From Amphirosellinia nigrospora (Eukaryota > Ascomycota > Sordariomycetes > Xylariales > Xylariaceae), in NCBI GenBank assembly GCA_004123355.1, contig SCHM01000001.1, positions 12,906,193 to 12,970,192 of the forward strand: a DNA stretch of 64,000 nucleotides, read 5' to 3'. Below the pieces are notes generated by a model. It was not told where the DNA came from. It saw only the letters and a list, made by a program, of their open reading frames with translations, and did no database searches. The translations under genes and the position numbers were made by a program. This document shows, piece after piece, positions 12,239 through 23,089 of this stretch; position 1 is the first letter of the stretch; every line of letters starts with the position of its first letter.

Positions 12239-13660
12239 CTAGACTTTCGCCTGAGTGATAGCGTTAGATAGATCCCTAATTTCAATCTCCGGAGAAAACA
12301 TCCCCCGCTGTTCGGAATGCTGAGACCAATCGTACGGATGGCTGGGACCGATAATATCATGGAATTGTATAGCGGGAAAAACAGCATCATCAGCTGGGAA
12401 ATACGGCCACTCTTTCTGCGACTTGAATAGACGGGCGTCGTCAAAGAATGCCCATGCTCGAGATCTGTATAACATGAAAAGTTTCTTGCGGTAAATGTCT
12501 TTGAAATTGCCTTCCATATACTGAACCCTCCCTATCGTGAAACGGGGATAAAGCATCTGATAGAGGCCTGAGCCGTCGTGGTAGCTTTTATCTCCGGCAA
12601 AAATATTCTCATCGCGAATAATAGGAGAAACTGAGTGTCGACAAAAGTTTCGCCGATTAAAGCCACGCCCTGGCCCCTGTTTCGCAAGATCTTTCAACCA
12701 TTGTCCGACGATGGCCCTCTCACGTTGTCCAGCTGTGGTTTTTGCAACAAGGGTCGCGGCTAGATCAAAACCGAAACAAGCCAACCATCGGCAGAGTTCG
12801 TCAGAGTTCAATGACATCATCTCGTAGAAGATCGTGTTAGGGCCGGTTTGCTTTTCAGATATTCGCCCACATTGGCAATGACATTTGACAGCAGGCTCCC
12901 AATAAGCGTGAATAACTGTAGGACTTTCTGACAGATCAGAGTCGCCGCACTGGGCGAGCACAGCCTTATACAGGGAGTCGAAGTATGTCTCCACGCATAA
13001 TATAGCTTCTATATCCGACTGTCCGAGACCCTTCCGAGACAAGCGGTGGCGCAATTCCCAACGGTTATTACAACCGTAATAACAGAATTTAGATATTAGC
13101 TCGTATTTTAAAAATGCTCTCAAAAGTCGACGTCGCTCTATGTCGCTGCATTGGGCTATATCAAACCTAGTACATATTGTACGGTTTTTAAACGTTAAGT
13201 GACCTTCTGGTCCTGGATGTGGGAGACATAAATACTCCCTGGAGGGGCAAGCAGCAGTTGCTTTCGTAAGATAATCCTCGATAAAGACGAGCATTTGCTG
13301 GTACAGCTTATTGATATCCCGGATAAGCTTTTGATTGTTTTCGTTTATCGGAGTTTTTTGTTTTTCTTTTAGAGGGTTAGAAAACGTCCGCTCAGACCAT
13401 GTTCGCCAATGATTAGATTGAATGTCCAATTCAGATGATCGAGGAGGAAACAGGATGATTGCCATGGCATCCTGTACCATGTCGTCATCGAGGTCAGCCT
13501 CAGTAACAATTAATTTTCGGTCGATATATTCTTTATATGCCATGTACTGAGCTAGCATGGTAGGCGAGGCTTTGATAAGCTGTTTGATTGAGCGCTTAAA
13601 ACGGATGGAAATAAGAATCTCCAAGCGAATTTCGGCCGGTAAATTGTTGAACGGATCCAT
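12239..13660 (-). CDS. F-box-like hypothetical protein, 473 aa
   Basis: One uninterrupted frame of 473 codons. The N-terminus (MDPFNNLPAEIRLEILISI, then a hydrophobic helix and KASPTML) has the pattern of the degenerate F-box found in hundreds of fungal accessory proteins; true F-boxes bind Skp1 in SCF ubiquitin ligases. The rest is not recognised. It contains Cys pairs (KCHCQCG near 12,870; FCYYGCNNRW near 13,070) that could bind metal. No introns are needed. It sits alone in a gene-poor region, which suits a lineage-specific accessory gene. The reading frame is clear; the F-box call is only moderate. Confidence 0.65.
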   Translation of the reverse strand: MDPFNNLPAEIRLEILISIRFKRSIKQLIKASPTMLAQYMAYKEYIDRKLIVTEADLDDDMVQDAMAIILFPPRSSELDIQSNHWRTWSERTFSNPLKEKQKTPINENNQKLIRDINKLYQQMLVFIEDYLTKATAACPSREYLCLPHPGPEGHLTFKNRTICTRFDIAQCSDIERRRLLRAFLKYELISKFCYYGCNNRWELRHRLSRKGLGQSDIEAILCVETYFDSLYKAVLAQCGDSDLSESPTVIHAYWEPAVKCHCQCGRISEKQTGPNTIFYEMMSLNSDELCRWLACFGFDLAATLVAKTTAGQRERAIVGQWLKDLAKQGPGRGFNRRNFCRHSVSPIIRDENIFAGDKSYHDGSGLYQMLYPRFTIGRVQYMEGNFKDIYRKKLFMLYRSRAWAFFDDARLFKSQKEWPYFPADDAVFPAIQFHDIIGPSHPYDWSQHSEQRGMFSPEIEIRDLSNAITQAKV

Positions 13661-14152
13661 TAGAACCTTCCTAATAGTTAATGGATTCTGACAGAAGCGA
13701 TGTTGGGTCGGTGCTAACTAAGGGAGCGGTAACCAAAGCTGACGTCAGATGGGAGAAAAAGGTCAGTAATAGAAGTAGGGTGGTGAATAATCTTTTTGTG
13801 TCTGATTGAGCAATTCCTTTCAAGTACAGCGATTAGGGGAGGTGGTGTAAGTATGTTGGGGTGTGGTAGAACTCTTTATACCTTAGAAATTCACCACAAG
13901 GTCGCCACTATTAAGGGCGATAAAAGCTTACCACTTATAAATGAATGAATATTCGGATAATCAGTGCGAAATATTCAAAAATCTATCAACATAAAGGCTA
14001 GCTATAGGATATATCCCAGATATAAAGTTTATACTAAAAAAGTTATGTTCTATTATAACTCTTTATAAAGTTTACTATAAAGTTCGCTACGTAACTATTA
14101 AAGTACTAAAAACCTTATTATAAGCTAACTGTAAAAAAAGTACAAGGCATGG
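13661..14152. other. AT-rich intergenic stretch
   Basis: Positions 14,000-14,140 are strongly AT-rich with repeated TATAAAGTTTA-like words, and lie directly beside the solo LTR. No gene is seen. The composition would fit a mutated repeat, but no element is recognisable. Confidence 0.45.
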
Positions 14153-14372
14153 TGTCACAAGGCATCTGAATCTCCTGATCTCACGATACCTTGTCTGACA
14201 CACCAAAACACTCACCTTTCCAAGCCTCATATAGGCTCCGTGGGACTTACGACCCTGGGAACAAAGGACCTAGATGTATATAGCCAGGGGCTAGCCCCCA
14301 GAGACCCTTAGACTCTCCGCGCAATAACAGATATCAATATACACCCCATACCCTGATAGTGAGGTCCTGACA
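14153..14372 (+). mobile_element. Solo LTR-like repeat, copy 1
   Basis: This 220-bp sequence starts TGTCA and ends TGACA, the inverted termini of an LTR. It is flanked by CATGG on the left and CATAG on the right, a 5-bp target-site duplication with one mismatch. It matches 59560-59757 in inverted orientation over nearly its whole length, apart from a few small gaps including about 14 bp near 14,255. No internal retroelement domain lies nearby, so it is most simply a solo LTR left by recombination. Confidence 0.8.
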
Positions 14373-14717
14373 CATAGTGAATATTACTTTAAAAAGTATA
14401 TATGCCTTATTTAAAATATACTTGTTAAAGATGTTTTAGGCTTCTTGTCACGAGAGGGACTGGCATCTAGGTCAGGTACAACAATAGTACTGTTGATAGT
14501 AGGTAGCATACAAGACTAAAGCTTGAAGAAGGGAAGAATCTGGTGTGGAGATGGGCGGGAGTAGTATGTATGTATATGCTGGTACTGCAGCCAGTAGAAC
14601 CCAATATTCCTAACACTTCTAAAAATAGTAGGTCTGGGCTTCTGTTTTTGGCAGACCAAGCCTTGACATAGGAGCTCTACGTGAAATTTAAGGTGCATAT
14701 GATTTCTTTGAGCTTCC
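14373..14717. other. Intergenic, no gene seen
   Basis: A spacer between the solo LTR and the 2EXR fragment. Short frames on the minus strand lack any recognisable feature. Confidence 0.4.
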
Positions 14718-14994
14718 ATGGGAGAAAATAGGACATTTACTCTGTTCCCAACCTTCCTCCCGAGCTGCGCAATCAAATATGGCAAGATGCTCTGCCGGTT
14801 AGTGTAGGAGCAGGCTTATATTCTTACCAGAATGGATGTGTGGCCCTAGATGGGTCCCGCTCGAAAATACTCCTTTCGGCCGCAATGGGGCTCTTGAGTT
14901 TCATCACAGTCTGCTGGACGATGCCCGAATCGACATTCCGCTCGCTGTCACAAGGGTTCAGATAGAGGGCTTGGAATGGATTCAATTTGAGTAA
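14718..14994 (+). pseudogene. 2EXR-domain fragment, frameshifted
   Basis: The 2EXR domain is a short fungal module of unknown function, usually followed by several hundred residues. The start reads FTLFP in one frame and NLPPELRNQIWQDALPV in the next, which is the family signature; one base is missing in CCAACC near 14,750. Further on, EFHHSLLDDARIDIPLAV and GLEWIQFE lie in another frame and match the later part of the domain. A stop follows at 14992. The piece is shorter than any full member and needs at least two shifts, so it is probably a relic. Confidence 0.6.
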
Positions 14995-15998
14995 TAAGCA
15001 ACTATGGTGCCAAAGGGGCCATATAGATCTAAGTTCCTTATTCCCTCGAAGGGAGGATTCGAGCCCTTATGCTCAGAATTCTCCCCTTCTTTCCTACAGC
15101 TTCGCAGACCTCTACGGGACCGAAAACTCGAGACTGTGTAGCCGGAGAGTGAATGTCTCGGTGTTCGAGTTCAGCTTCGGTATCTGCTTCTAAGACTCAC
15201 GATAACCTCGTACGACTGATTTAGCCTCGTAGGGTAGTATCTACCGAACTCCGTGTGGCAGTCCGTGTGGCACTGTATTGCATTCTTCACCAGATCCGTG
15301 TGACATATCATCATTGAACTCAAGTGAATGATTAAGTTCGTCTTTGTCACGAACCTCGCAAGGGGGTAGGGTGTAAACAACTGTTGTTGCACAGAGGACC
15401 AATGAAGTCATCTCCGTGGGCTCTATGTGACTACTTGACTATATACAGAGAGTCTCTTTGTTCCGGTCAGATCCGCGTTAGCCTTCTTGCTGTTAGTGGC
15501 TAGCTTATAACAAGAAATTGATCGTCGACACTACGTAGAAGTGCGAACTCATCGTCGACGTTAGCCGATTTGGTCAGGGAGTCATCAAACGTCCGGCCTC
15601 GAGACCTGGACCGCATCGGAGGTTATGTGCGTTTTCCTTCGCCAGCCTACTTGTGACCTAGTGGGTGCTGTTGATGGCTACACTGGCCGAATGGAGAGCA
15701 ATGGCTGCACCACGTAAAACGGAAAGCCCGTGTCTTGAACTCTCGGACGTTCCTCCAAGCGTGCCTAGCAAGACGCTCGTGTCTTCTGAGGTCGGCGAGG
15801 TTTTGGTACCCCCAAATAAGTATTGCGTCGTTCAGAATATGGACACGGGCGATAGCATGACTAATACCCTGTTAGCAATCGACCCCCAAAATCGCTGTAT
15901 CTTAGACACTTACACCTCGGCTTGCTAAGCCGCATATTCCGCATAATAGGCCAGCTCGTTCGCTGAATCTTCGTCGAATAATTTATCTTGGATCTGCT
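14995..15998. other. No supported gene
   Basis: A plus-strand frame at 15665-15928 (87 codons) could be coding but shows no motif and no intron evidence. Otherwise nothing recognisable. Confidence 0.35.
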
Positions 15999-16358
15999 TT
16001 ACGATCCATCCCTAACGGTCATTCTAATCTTTTGGGGCCGTTTCTTCGTGATGGCCCGCGCCAGATCCTGATACTCCTTCCGGCATGCATCGAACTTTTT
16101 GCGCTCCGATGTGTATTTTTGGTATGCTTTATCGAATCGCTTTCGCTCAGGCGATCCATCAATTGATAACCTGAAAACATCTTGGTTCATCAAATACAAA
16201 TCGTTGTCAACCCCTGAGCAAAGCCGAACTGTCCTTTCAATAGCAAGCTCAGAAGCAGGGGAGCTCGGCTGGGAGGAGCTGGGTTGGGTCTCCGACAAAG
16301 ACTGCGTCTCGCCTACGGGCCCTAAGTCGGAGCCGGACGGCCGCCAGGTGGTCATCAT
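15999..16358 (-). CDS. Hypothetical protein, 119 aa
   Basis: Not recognised. An intact short frame with a Ser/Gln/Pro-rich N-terminal third and a Lys/Arg-rich C-terminal third (RKRFDKAYQKYTSERKKF, then ITKKRPQKIRM), predicted soluble and basic. No neighbour gives context, and the flanks look decayed. It may be the end of a longer broken gene or a chance frame. Confidence 0.3.
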   Translation of the reverse strand: MMTTWRPSGSDLGPVGETQSLSETQPSSSQPSSPASELAIERTVRLCSGVDNDLYLMNQDVFRLSIDGSPERKRFDKAYQKYTSERKKFDACRKEYQDLARAITKKRPQKIRMTVRDGS

Positions 16359-16954
16359 CGAGGAAAATACTGTGTAGCGCCGAGCAAGTCGTCACTAAAT
16401 AGAAAGCTTTGCCGGCGAAGCTCTCTATTTTAAATACGTGGTAAATCGAAGTGCTTTGGTAGTTCGATTTAAGTGACGGGAATACTCGTACCTCATAGAC
16501 CTTTAACCCTACGTAAATTCACGTATCCAGAGGGGCCCCGCCGGGAGGGTTGGGCCTCTGGGAACTCGGCCGCCGTCCCTTACGGTCCGGCCCTCGCCCA
16601 AACCGGCCATTTTACAACGCGTATCTCTGACGTTGTTGGTGTTGGTGGTGTTGGTGTTGGTGGTGTTGGTGGTGTTGGTGTTGGTGGTGGTGGTACTGGC
16701 GGTGCTAGTTTCGTATTCGTATTTGAATATAGTGATTATTTGTGACCACACTCGCTATTGCAGTACATAAGCCATATAATTAATTCTTCGTACGAATAAG
16801 TTGTAGTTGATGTTATTAAAATCCTGTTTTCGTGGATATTGTACCAAAGGTATTGCTTTCATTTGCTTTCCTTTTAGCGAAGAAGGTACGGCTAAGTGAA
16901 ACGAAGGTTTCTTTCGCGTCATTTTTCGCTAGCATATTTAGTGAAGTCATTTTG
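16359..16954. repeat. Spacer with GTTGGTGGT microsatellite
   Basis: Positions 16632-16694 are a tandem mix of GTTGGT and GGTGTTGGT units. The rest is AT-rich and without a recognisable gene. Confidence 0.7.
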
Positions 16955-17485
16955 TCATAATGACACTTTATTTTCGATATACATTAGGTTTTCAATCTCC
17001 GTCATAGATAGCGAGCTAGTTAGGAACTTCCTATTCTCTAGTCGATGACGCTTTATGCTGACTACCAACGTATCACCTTCTAATTCTATAGTAAAGTTGC
17101 CAAACAAGAACGGAAGAATTATACCAATTCTACAAAGAAACCAGAGGATGCAGACTGCTGTACATAATGGCATGTGTGATAAGGGCTTGTGTTCAAGTGC
17201 TTCGGACCTGGAGTTCAATTCAGCTAATAATCTCTTTGGGGTCTCTAGGGGCTCTGGTTTCCTAATTCTGACTTCAATGTCACCTCGCCATGCCCTCAAT
17301 ATGTGCCCACGAAAATGAGTGGAGTGACATCGGCCTTCCATACTTTCCAGGACTCTCCAGGACTCGTGTGGCTCCTGTGGCTTTGTCCCGTGGCTGGTCT
17401 GTGTGACATCAACATTGAAGAGGGGCAGGGATATTTCTATGATATGATATTCGGTGACATTAGCATGGTCTACTCCGTTTGACAA
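16955..17485 (-). CDS. Hypothetical protein, 176 aa
   Basis: Not recognised. One uninterrupted frame. A single hydrophobic stretch near residues 105-130 (CTAVCILWFLCRIGIILPFL) could span a membrane; the C-terminus alternates charged and hydrophobic residues. No signal peptide. It lies in the decayed compartment and might be a fragment of a larger membrane protein. Confidence 0.3.
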   Translation of the reverse strand: MSNGVDHANVTEYHIIEISLPLFNVDVTQTSHGTKPQEPHESWRVLESMEGRCHSTHFRGHILRAWRGDIEVRIRKPEPLETPKRLLAELNSRSEALEHKPLSHMPLCTAVCILWFLCRIGIILPFLFGNFTIELEGDTLVVSIKRHRLENRKFLTSSLSMTEIENLMYIENKVSL

Positions 17486-17659
17486 TTTATTATCTTCCCA
17501 TAACCAGCTGTCTTTGTTGCCCTTTACTATACTTAGTAATTACGACATACAATCTCTTCTCTCGAGCTATGTTTCCAACTATAGGGCCTGAGGACCAGGC
17601 CCTACCGACAGCCCCTCAAATTCGGCTTTTACTCCTACCTACTCAACCACATCGGGAAG

Positions 17660-18117
17660 CTTCATAAACGAGCCGAAACCTCCGTATTCACTATAGACGG
17701 TGGCACCACTAGCGTCCCAGAGGCCGGTGGGATATACACGATAAGAGATATCGATTCGGGCAGGGCCATTACAATGGTCAATGGAAGTCCCACTCTTCTA
17801 CTGGATGCAGGTACTAGGGGAGGGTGGCAATGGATATGTGAGGAGTCGCTCGACGGGTGGGTTGGGTTTCGCAACGTCGTTTCAGGAAGTTACTTGGGTC
17901 GTGATGGCAGAGACGGATTCTACGCCCAGGCCAGTAGATGAGGGCCTGGGAATCTTTTGTGCTTCGCCGCGGGAGGCCGGGGGGTATAACTTATTGGTAA
18001 AGAACTGGTCCGCGCTGAGGCCGGTTGCGATTCTTGACGACGACGAGAAATCGCCTAGATTGATTGAGAGCTCATCTCACACTAACGCCGCGCGTGGAGT
18101 TCGTTAAGGTGGAATAG
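17660..18117 (+). pseudogene. Fungal beta-trefoil (fascin/ricin-like) protein, frameshifted
   Basis: It resembles a family of about 150-aa fungal proteins with a beta-trefoil fold and unknown ligand. Visible landmarks: GGIYTIRDIDSGRAITMV, GGWQWICEE, DGWVGFRNVVSGSYLGRDG, then AGGYNLLVKNW and ALRPVAIL. The frame changes near 17,938 (after QASR), again in the Arg-rich stretch that follows, and near 18,096, where one G restores the family-like ending ARWEFVKVE and a stop at 18115. All three look like small base losses in otherwise sound sequence. The start is uncertain; an ATG at 17569 is in a different frame. Confidence 0.55.
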
Positions 18118-18689
18118 GATCTAGTATCACGTTGTTTTCTCAGAGAGTAACTCGCCGAAGACTGTTACTCTTGTGCATGCTTGCATGGACTGAAACAAAG
18201 GCAGAATGAACAGAGCACACATGAAAAGTGTATCCTTATATTGGTACTAAGAAATGGACACTCCAGGCGCACGGTCATCACATATTGCGTATTTTCTATG
18301 ACTACAATACTCTACCTAATGCTCTCGATTCTGGCGGGGTATTAAGAAGTCCCGTCCGGGCCGTAATCATTAGTTGGTGGGCGTTCATTTCTAGCTCCTC
18401 AAGGCATATGTGTAGGAGTAGGGAGTGTTAGTGGACAAATAGACTACCTAGGTACCTACGGTAGCTGGGGCATATAGGAACCTTAGAGATACTTAGATTT
18501 TACTATCCCGAATCGGAAAGGGAAACAGAGACGGGGTCGTTGTCGTTGTCGCCACCGCCGCCGCCGCTTCTGTCTCTGCTCTTGCTTCTATCTCTGCCCC
18601 TTGTTTCACCTGTGCAGACTCCTTCTTCTCTTCCAGATCTTGCTGCCGCTGTCGCTGCCGCTTCCGTTGCTGACTCATCTTGTGTAGCT
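18118..18689. other. Spacer with low-complexity tract
   Basis: Positions 18,440-18,460 hold a CCTAGGTACCTA motif. Positions 18,530-18,670 are low-complexity (GTCGCC/GCCGCT-type) and on the minus strand would encode a Gln/Arg then Ala/Thr-rich peptide, possibly the tail of the HET relic. No independent gene is supported. Confidence 0.4.
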
Positions 18690-19487
18690 ACTGCACACGG
18701 CGGCGGTTGAAGCCGTGGCGAAACGCGGGTAGGCTCTTAAACACGAGCCCCGTGCACTGGTCGGCCGCCATGAGGGCGCCTCGACAGCGTATCGCGACAC
18801 CCACCGCGCCCCGTACCAGAAGGCCACGCCCCGGCCCACGAACGCGTACTCCTGCACCGTGCAGATCGCGTCCACGCCGCCTCTGGAAGAACCGCACCAC
18901 CGCCGCCCAGTGCAGCGCCCACTGCGCCTCCTGCTAGAACTGGGCCCGGATGGTTGCCGGGTCCAGCGTCTGCTGCCGGATCACGATGTTCAGCCGCTCG
19001 ATGAAGTCGACGGCCAGCCCGGCCTCGTCGACCGTGACCACATCATGGGCGTCGCCGCTGTCCGCGTTCGGGTCCGGGTCAGGGCCCAGGCCGTGGCCCA
19101 TTCCGAGCCAGAAGACGACATGGTCAGCGCACCGGTAGATGTGTCACATCAGCTATACCTGCTTGCCACGCTCGACGCCATCGTCCGAGTTGATGCAAAC
19201 GGAGTCGATCTACTACTACGCACCGTCGACGGCCGCACCTTAGTCCGCAGCACGTCGAAGAACTCGCGCACGTCCTGGTCCCGGATCCGCAGCGTCGTGT
19301 CCCGCGCCACGCCCGTCCGGTCGCTCAGCCAGGTGTACGGGAGTGCGTGGTACGACGAGATGTCTAGCCCATCCAGAGAGAAGGTTTCGAGGTCAGGCAG
19401 ACATGCGCGCCCCGCGTGGGTGAATCTGAGTAGCCGTATCTCCTCATCCCCGATTGGCTGCCATATAGATGAGGGGTTTTCGGGCAT
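18690..19487 (-). pseudogene. HET-domain (heterokaryon incompatibility) relic
   Basis: HET-domain proteins trigger incompatibility cell death between unlike fungal individuals. Landmarks in order: IRLLRF and YHALPYTWLSD (19,440-19,330), IDSVCINSDDGVERGKQV (about 19,207-19,156), HIYRCADHVVFWLG (about 19,140-19,100), then TVQEYAFVGRGVAFWYG near 18,850. The frame is destroyed by in-frame stops: three consecutive TAG codons at 19211-19219 where the family has Trp-Trp-Ile-Asp, TAG at 19153-19155, TGA at 19143-19145 and TAG at 18934-18936, plus frame changes. TGG-to-TAG and CAG-to-TAG are the changes expected of repeat-induced point mutation. It is much shorter than a full HET gene. Confidence 0.75.
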
Positions 19488-20716
19488 CGTAATGCTACTG
19501 TTGCCGGGTGCGATGTGATAGTTCCACGCTCGAAGTGGTCTTCATCTCCTTGACGTTAAGTAGCAACACGCACAATTACTGGGTTATGATTCCTTATATC
19601 CACTGGCCAAGGTATAGCTAACGCAATCTAGAAAGATGGATCGGTTGATGCAAACAAGACAAGTCCAACGATGCCGAATTGGCGATGCTGCTTGACCTTT
19701 CATGTTACGACCCCCAAAGTCTGAGAGCCGTACCTAGGCGGTCGCACTTCGTCGCGAAGGCTTGGAGCTTGGGTTACATCCAACTACCAGGCATGACCGA
19801 TGTGGCCTGTCCATATTGCGCAGATTTTGCGCTTAGCTTTGAGCTTCCTGACTGTCACCATTATTATGCCCACAGTGGTCATTTCTCCCCTGTCACGCTC
19901 GACCTTGATTATGGTGCATTAATGTCATTAATGGTGAGGTTCAAGTCGTCGTATATCTTCAGCTTCGATAAGAAAGGCGTGGTACTTATGCTTAACAGTT
20001 TGCATCGTACTTGTTGGTACTAATGAAAGAAGAAGATGTTGAAGACGATTCGGAGAGCCGGGACAACGATCTAAGATGGTCGCAGTATCAACGAGGCCGA
20101 CAAGGATTCAGATGTCGAGTTAGAGTCGAGCAATAGTAATGCATCGCTTAATTCGTATGTTTATATCTACAACGAAGAGTAAGCTTACTAGTTTAATGTC
20201 GAAGAAACTCTTTTAGAAACTATCCAGTGTTCTTAATATAAGCATAAGAAGTCTACTGGCAGTGACAGTTACAAGACTATAAAAGATTTCGGTCAAAAAC
20301 ATAAACACCTAAACGAATGACACCTAACGGGGGTTTAACTGGTTAGATTCAGAATGGTAATCTTGTAACCTACCTCCTAATAATAGGAATACTAGGCAGA
20401 GTGTACACTATCGCGATTTTAATCCCGTACCATGTCGACAGCGGGTAGTGTACACTTAGGCCCGGCTCCCTCTCAGGGCTTAGGCTATCTAGATCGGAAG
20501 CTCGGATCCTCGGATCTTTGCTGGTTCAAGGTTGGTACACTAGCTCAGGTTAGCTCTTGGCAACATAGGACTTGCGTCTTGGCGGGCGCTTTGGTGAACA
20601 GCAACTCGTGCTCAACGACTATATGAATGGTCGAATGGTCGAATGGTCGTATGGTTATTCAACTTTTCAGCAACACCATCCCTTTCTGTTCCCTACCGCC
20701 AACCGAATCAATCACG
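19488..20716. other. No supported gene
   Basis: A plus-strand frame at 19679-20023 (114 codons) has paired Cys/His (CPYCADFALSFELPDCHHYY) but no family I can name. An acidic stretch follows near 20,030-20,070. It is probably degenerate coding sequence. Confidence 0.3.
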
Positions 20717-21450
20717 ATGGCCAAGTCCCTGATCCAGTTTCTAGCGATTCCCGCCCTCCTGACGGGTCTCGTGCAAAGCCATCCAGTGGACGTGAAGCGG
20801 ACCAGTACCCTGACTGCCCTCTCAGGGTTGAGATACCCGAAAACACCTTTTATAACATCGGAGACAACTGGGAGATCAAATGGGACCCGACAGGCATCCC
20901 TGACGGCCCGCTCAACTTGATCATCCAAAGCGAATTGGTCACGCCCTTTTACACAGCACTATTACAATTACTACACCGGCAGCAAGTTGTTTCCTATAGT
21001 GGTTATCTCCCTGCTTTTATGTTGCATGTATCTAGCAGAAAAAAACCCCCCTTTTTTCGGACCACGACATTTTGAGGGCTACGCGCCATCTTTAATTACT
21101 GCAATACGTTCACTGGGTGCTATCAGCTACTAACTCAAGCTTTTAGGTATGTCGATAGCTACTCATATGACTCGGCATACATTAGAATTCGTTAGTACTC
21201 ACTCTGTTGTCCGCATGGTTGAGCCAAGATCGATGTTCATTGCTGACCGCAGAATCCGTGTACTAATAGCGGACCCTCTGGTTTCGTCGGGAGGCTACAC
21301 CTGGCGATCTCTATCATCGGTCAAAGTAACCATACCGGCCCGGAATATAGATATGAAGCCTACATATCGTATACCGTGCTGTATACTGATCATGGCGATG
21401 TCAGCAAGAGCTGCTCCACACCCGAGTTCCATGTTACGACCCCAGCATAA
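20717..21450 (+). pseudogene. Secreted protein with Kre9/Knh1-like domain, broken
   Basis: The start encodes a signal peptide (MAKSLIQFLAIPALLTGL, then VQSHPVDVKR). The mature part continues in another frame as VEIPENTFYNIGDNWEIKW and DGPLNLIIQSELV, the beta-sandwich pattern of the Kre9/Knh1-type N-terminal domain of fungal cell-wall proteins. The shift lies near 20,815-20,830. A later block at about 21,290-21,450 (GPEYRYEAYISYTVLYTD, ending PEFHVTTPA and a stop) probably belongs to the same gene, but the 350 bp between contain stops and no clear intron. Relic or badly read gene. Confidence 0.45.
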
Positions 21451-23089
21451 ACTCGGTCAAGCGCGGAATGCATGAGATTATCAGATGTCGTGTTACTCGG
21501 AGCATCCGAGGAAACAACTTTCCAATGAGTAGGGCCCGGAGAGGAAGAAATATGGGATAATGACAAGGAGATGATAGACGTCCGCAGTGACGTTAAACCA
21601 TACTAGATATGACCAGATCATATGACCTCTATATCCTAATGTATCCAGATCTATTCAATTCTATCTGCGGTCGAGATGGATCAACTAATATATTCTATCT
21701 GGAAGTCTGCTTAGTAAGTTCCATTCTATTCTATGAAGACCCTAAATTGAATAGAAGAGAATAGATCAGAGCGCAGGGGTCACCTTACTGTTGGTTCGTA
21801 ACAAAGACCCAATCCAGCGGTGAGGCTGTAGGCGACAGCCAACAGGAAGCCAAAAGGTGGATGCAGACTATCTATAAATCCAGGCCAGATTCCACAGGCT
21901 CCACCAGAGAGTCTAGAGGAATCATGAACCTTTAAGACCCTAGAGAATCATCACTAGGAATTGAAGCTATCCACATTTCCAAGCCCTTGATAACGAGCAC
22001 TTGTCACACTCTAGAAAATGTATTCTTAGATTAAGCACTTTTAGATAAATAAATACATTCTCTTTGTTGGATATAACTTCTACTTGCAGTTGGTGTTTCT
22101 TGTACTATAGCATCTATAGGGACGACATATGCCCTATTTCTGCTACCCCATATAACCTCATAAGTACATTCCCTCGCTTACATCGATATAAACGAATTCG
22201 ATGTGAGAGTGCTACGAAAGCCACCTAAGAACAGCACTAACTGTAGAGAGGATAAGAAAAAATCAAACAATCCTAGCTTATCCAACGGCTCAAAGTCGAC
22301 GAATAGATGGTGAAGAGTGACTATATACAGTTTAAACTAGTATCCTGCCAACAGGGCGCTGCTGGTAGGTGTTGCGGACATGGTCCGTATGTGTGTTTGG
22401 TAGGTACCTATTCCTGGAAATATGACAGGCGCTCCTCTCCTTCAGATAACACTAATGGCGTCGTTGTGGTCTCAAGTTCGTGAAGTAGAGGATCCAGCTT
22501 GTCAATAATGCCAGCACGAAACCAGGAGCGCAGGCATCGGCAGATCCCGACTATCATTGCATCAAGGCACGTTCTGTCATTACTCATCATCCTACCTATA
22601 GAAGAAAATTGTTGCGGAGATGTGGAGTCTATATACCGTTGTAGCGTAATGGCGACAACGGCGTCGTTTTGTCCGTCACAAAAATAATCTTTCGCATTCG
22701 GCCGACATCAATTAAATCGGAAGAAAAGCCATGGTCATTTAGGACAATCGTGGATACCAGTGGCCTCTTCGGTAGCCTTAACTGCCCTGCCAAACAGAAT
22801 GGCCTTGGAAAAATGTCGAAGATAGTGAGAATAAAAAAGATTGATTCTCCAAGCAGCTACTGTTGTAACCACCGCGAATGAAATAGGTAACGACTGTCAA
22901 GGATAATGCACTGCAACATGTCTCTCCTCCAGTTAACTCGATTAATCAAACTACACTAACAAGTTTAATAGAAGAGCTGCCTTAATGATATAATCAAGAG
23001 GAAGGTTTAAGCACCTAAACCAGTAACGTCAGTTCGTCTGGTGATGGAGGGACGAAGGGATCGGATGAGCGGAACATTATATCTTGGAG
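21451..23089. other. Intergenic, no gene seen
   Basis: AT-rich low-complexity words (ATTCTAT/AGAATAGA) occur at 21,600-21,770. A CTATAAATCCAGGCC word near 21,870 looks promoter-like but leads to no gene. Minor frames only. Confidence 0.4.

Noticed and set aside
16632-16694. GTTGGT tandem tract as CRISPR-like or telomeric array
   Set aside because: It has no spacers, the unit is a simple triplet mix, and the fungal telomere unit TTAGGG is absent.
18859-19518. 219-codon plus-strand frame
   Set aside because: It is antisense to the GC-rich HET relic, whose recognisable motifs lie on the minus strand.
21830-22110. Possible further LTR (TATAAATCCAGGCC with downstream TTGTTGGATATAAC)
   Set aside because: No paired termini, target-site duplication or second copy in the window.
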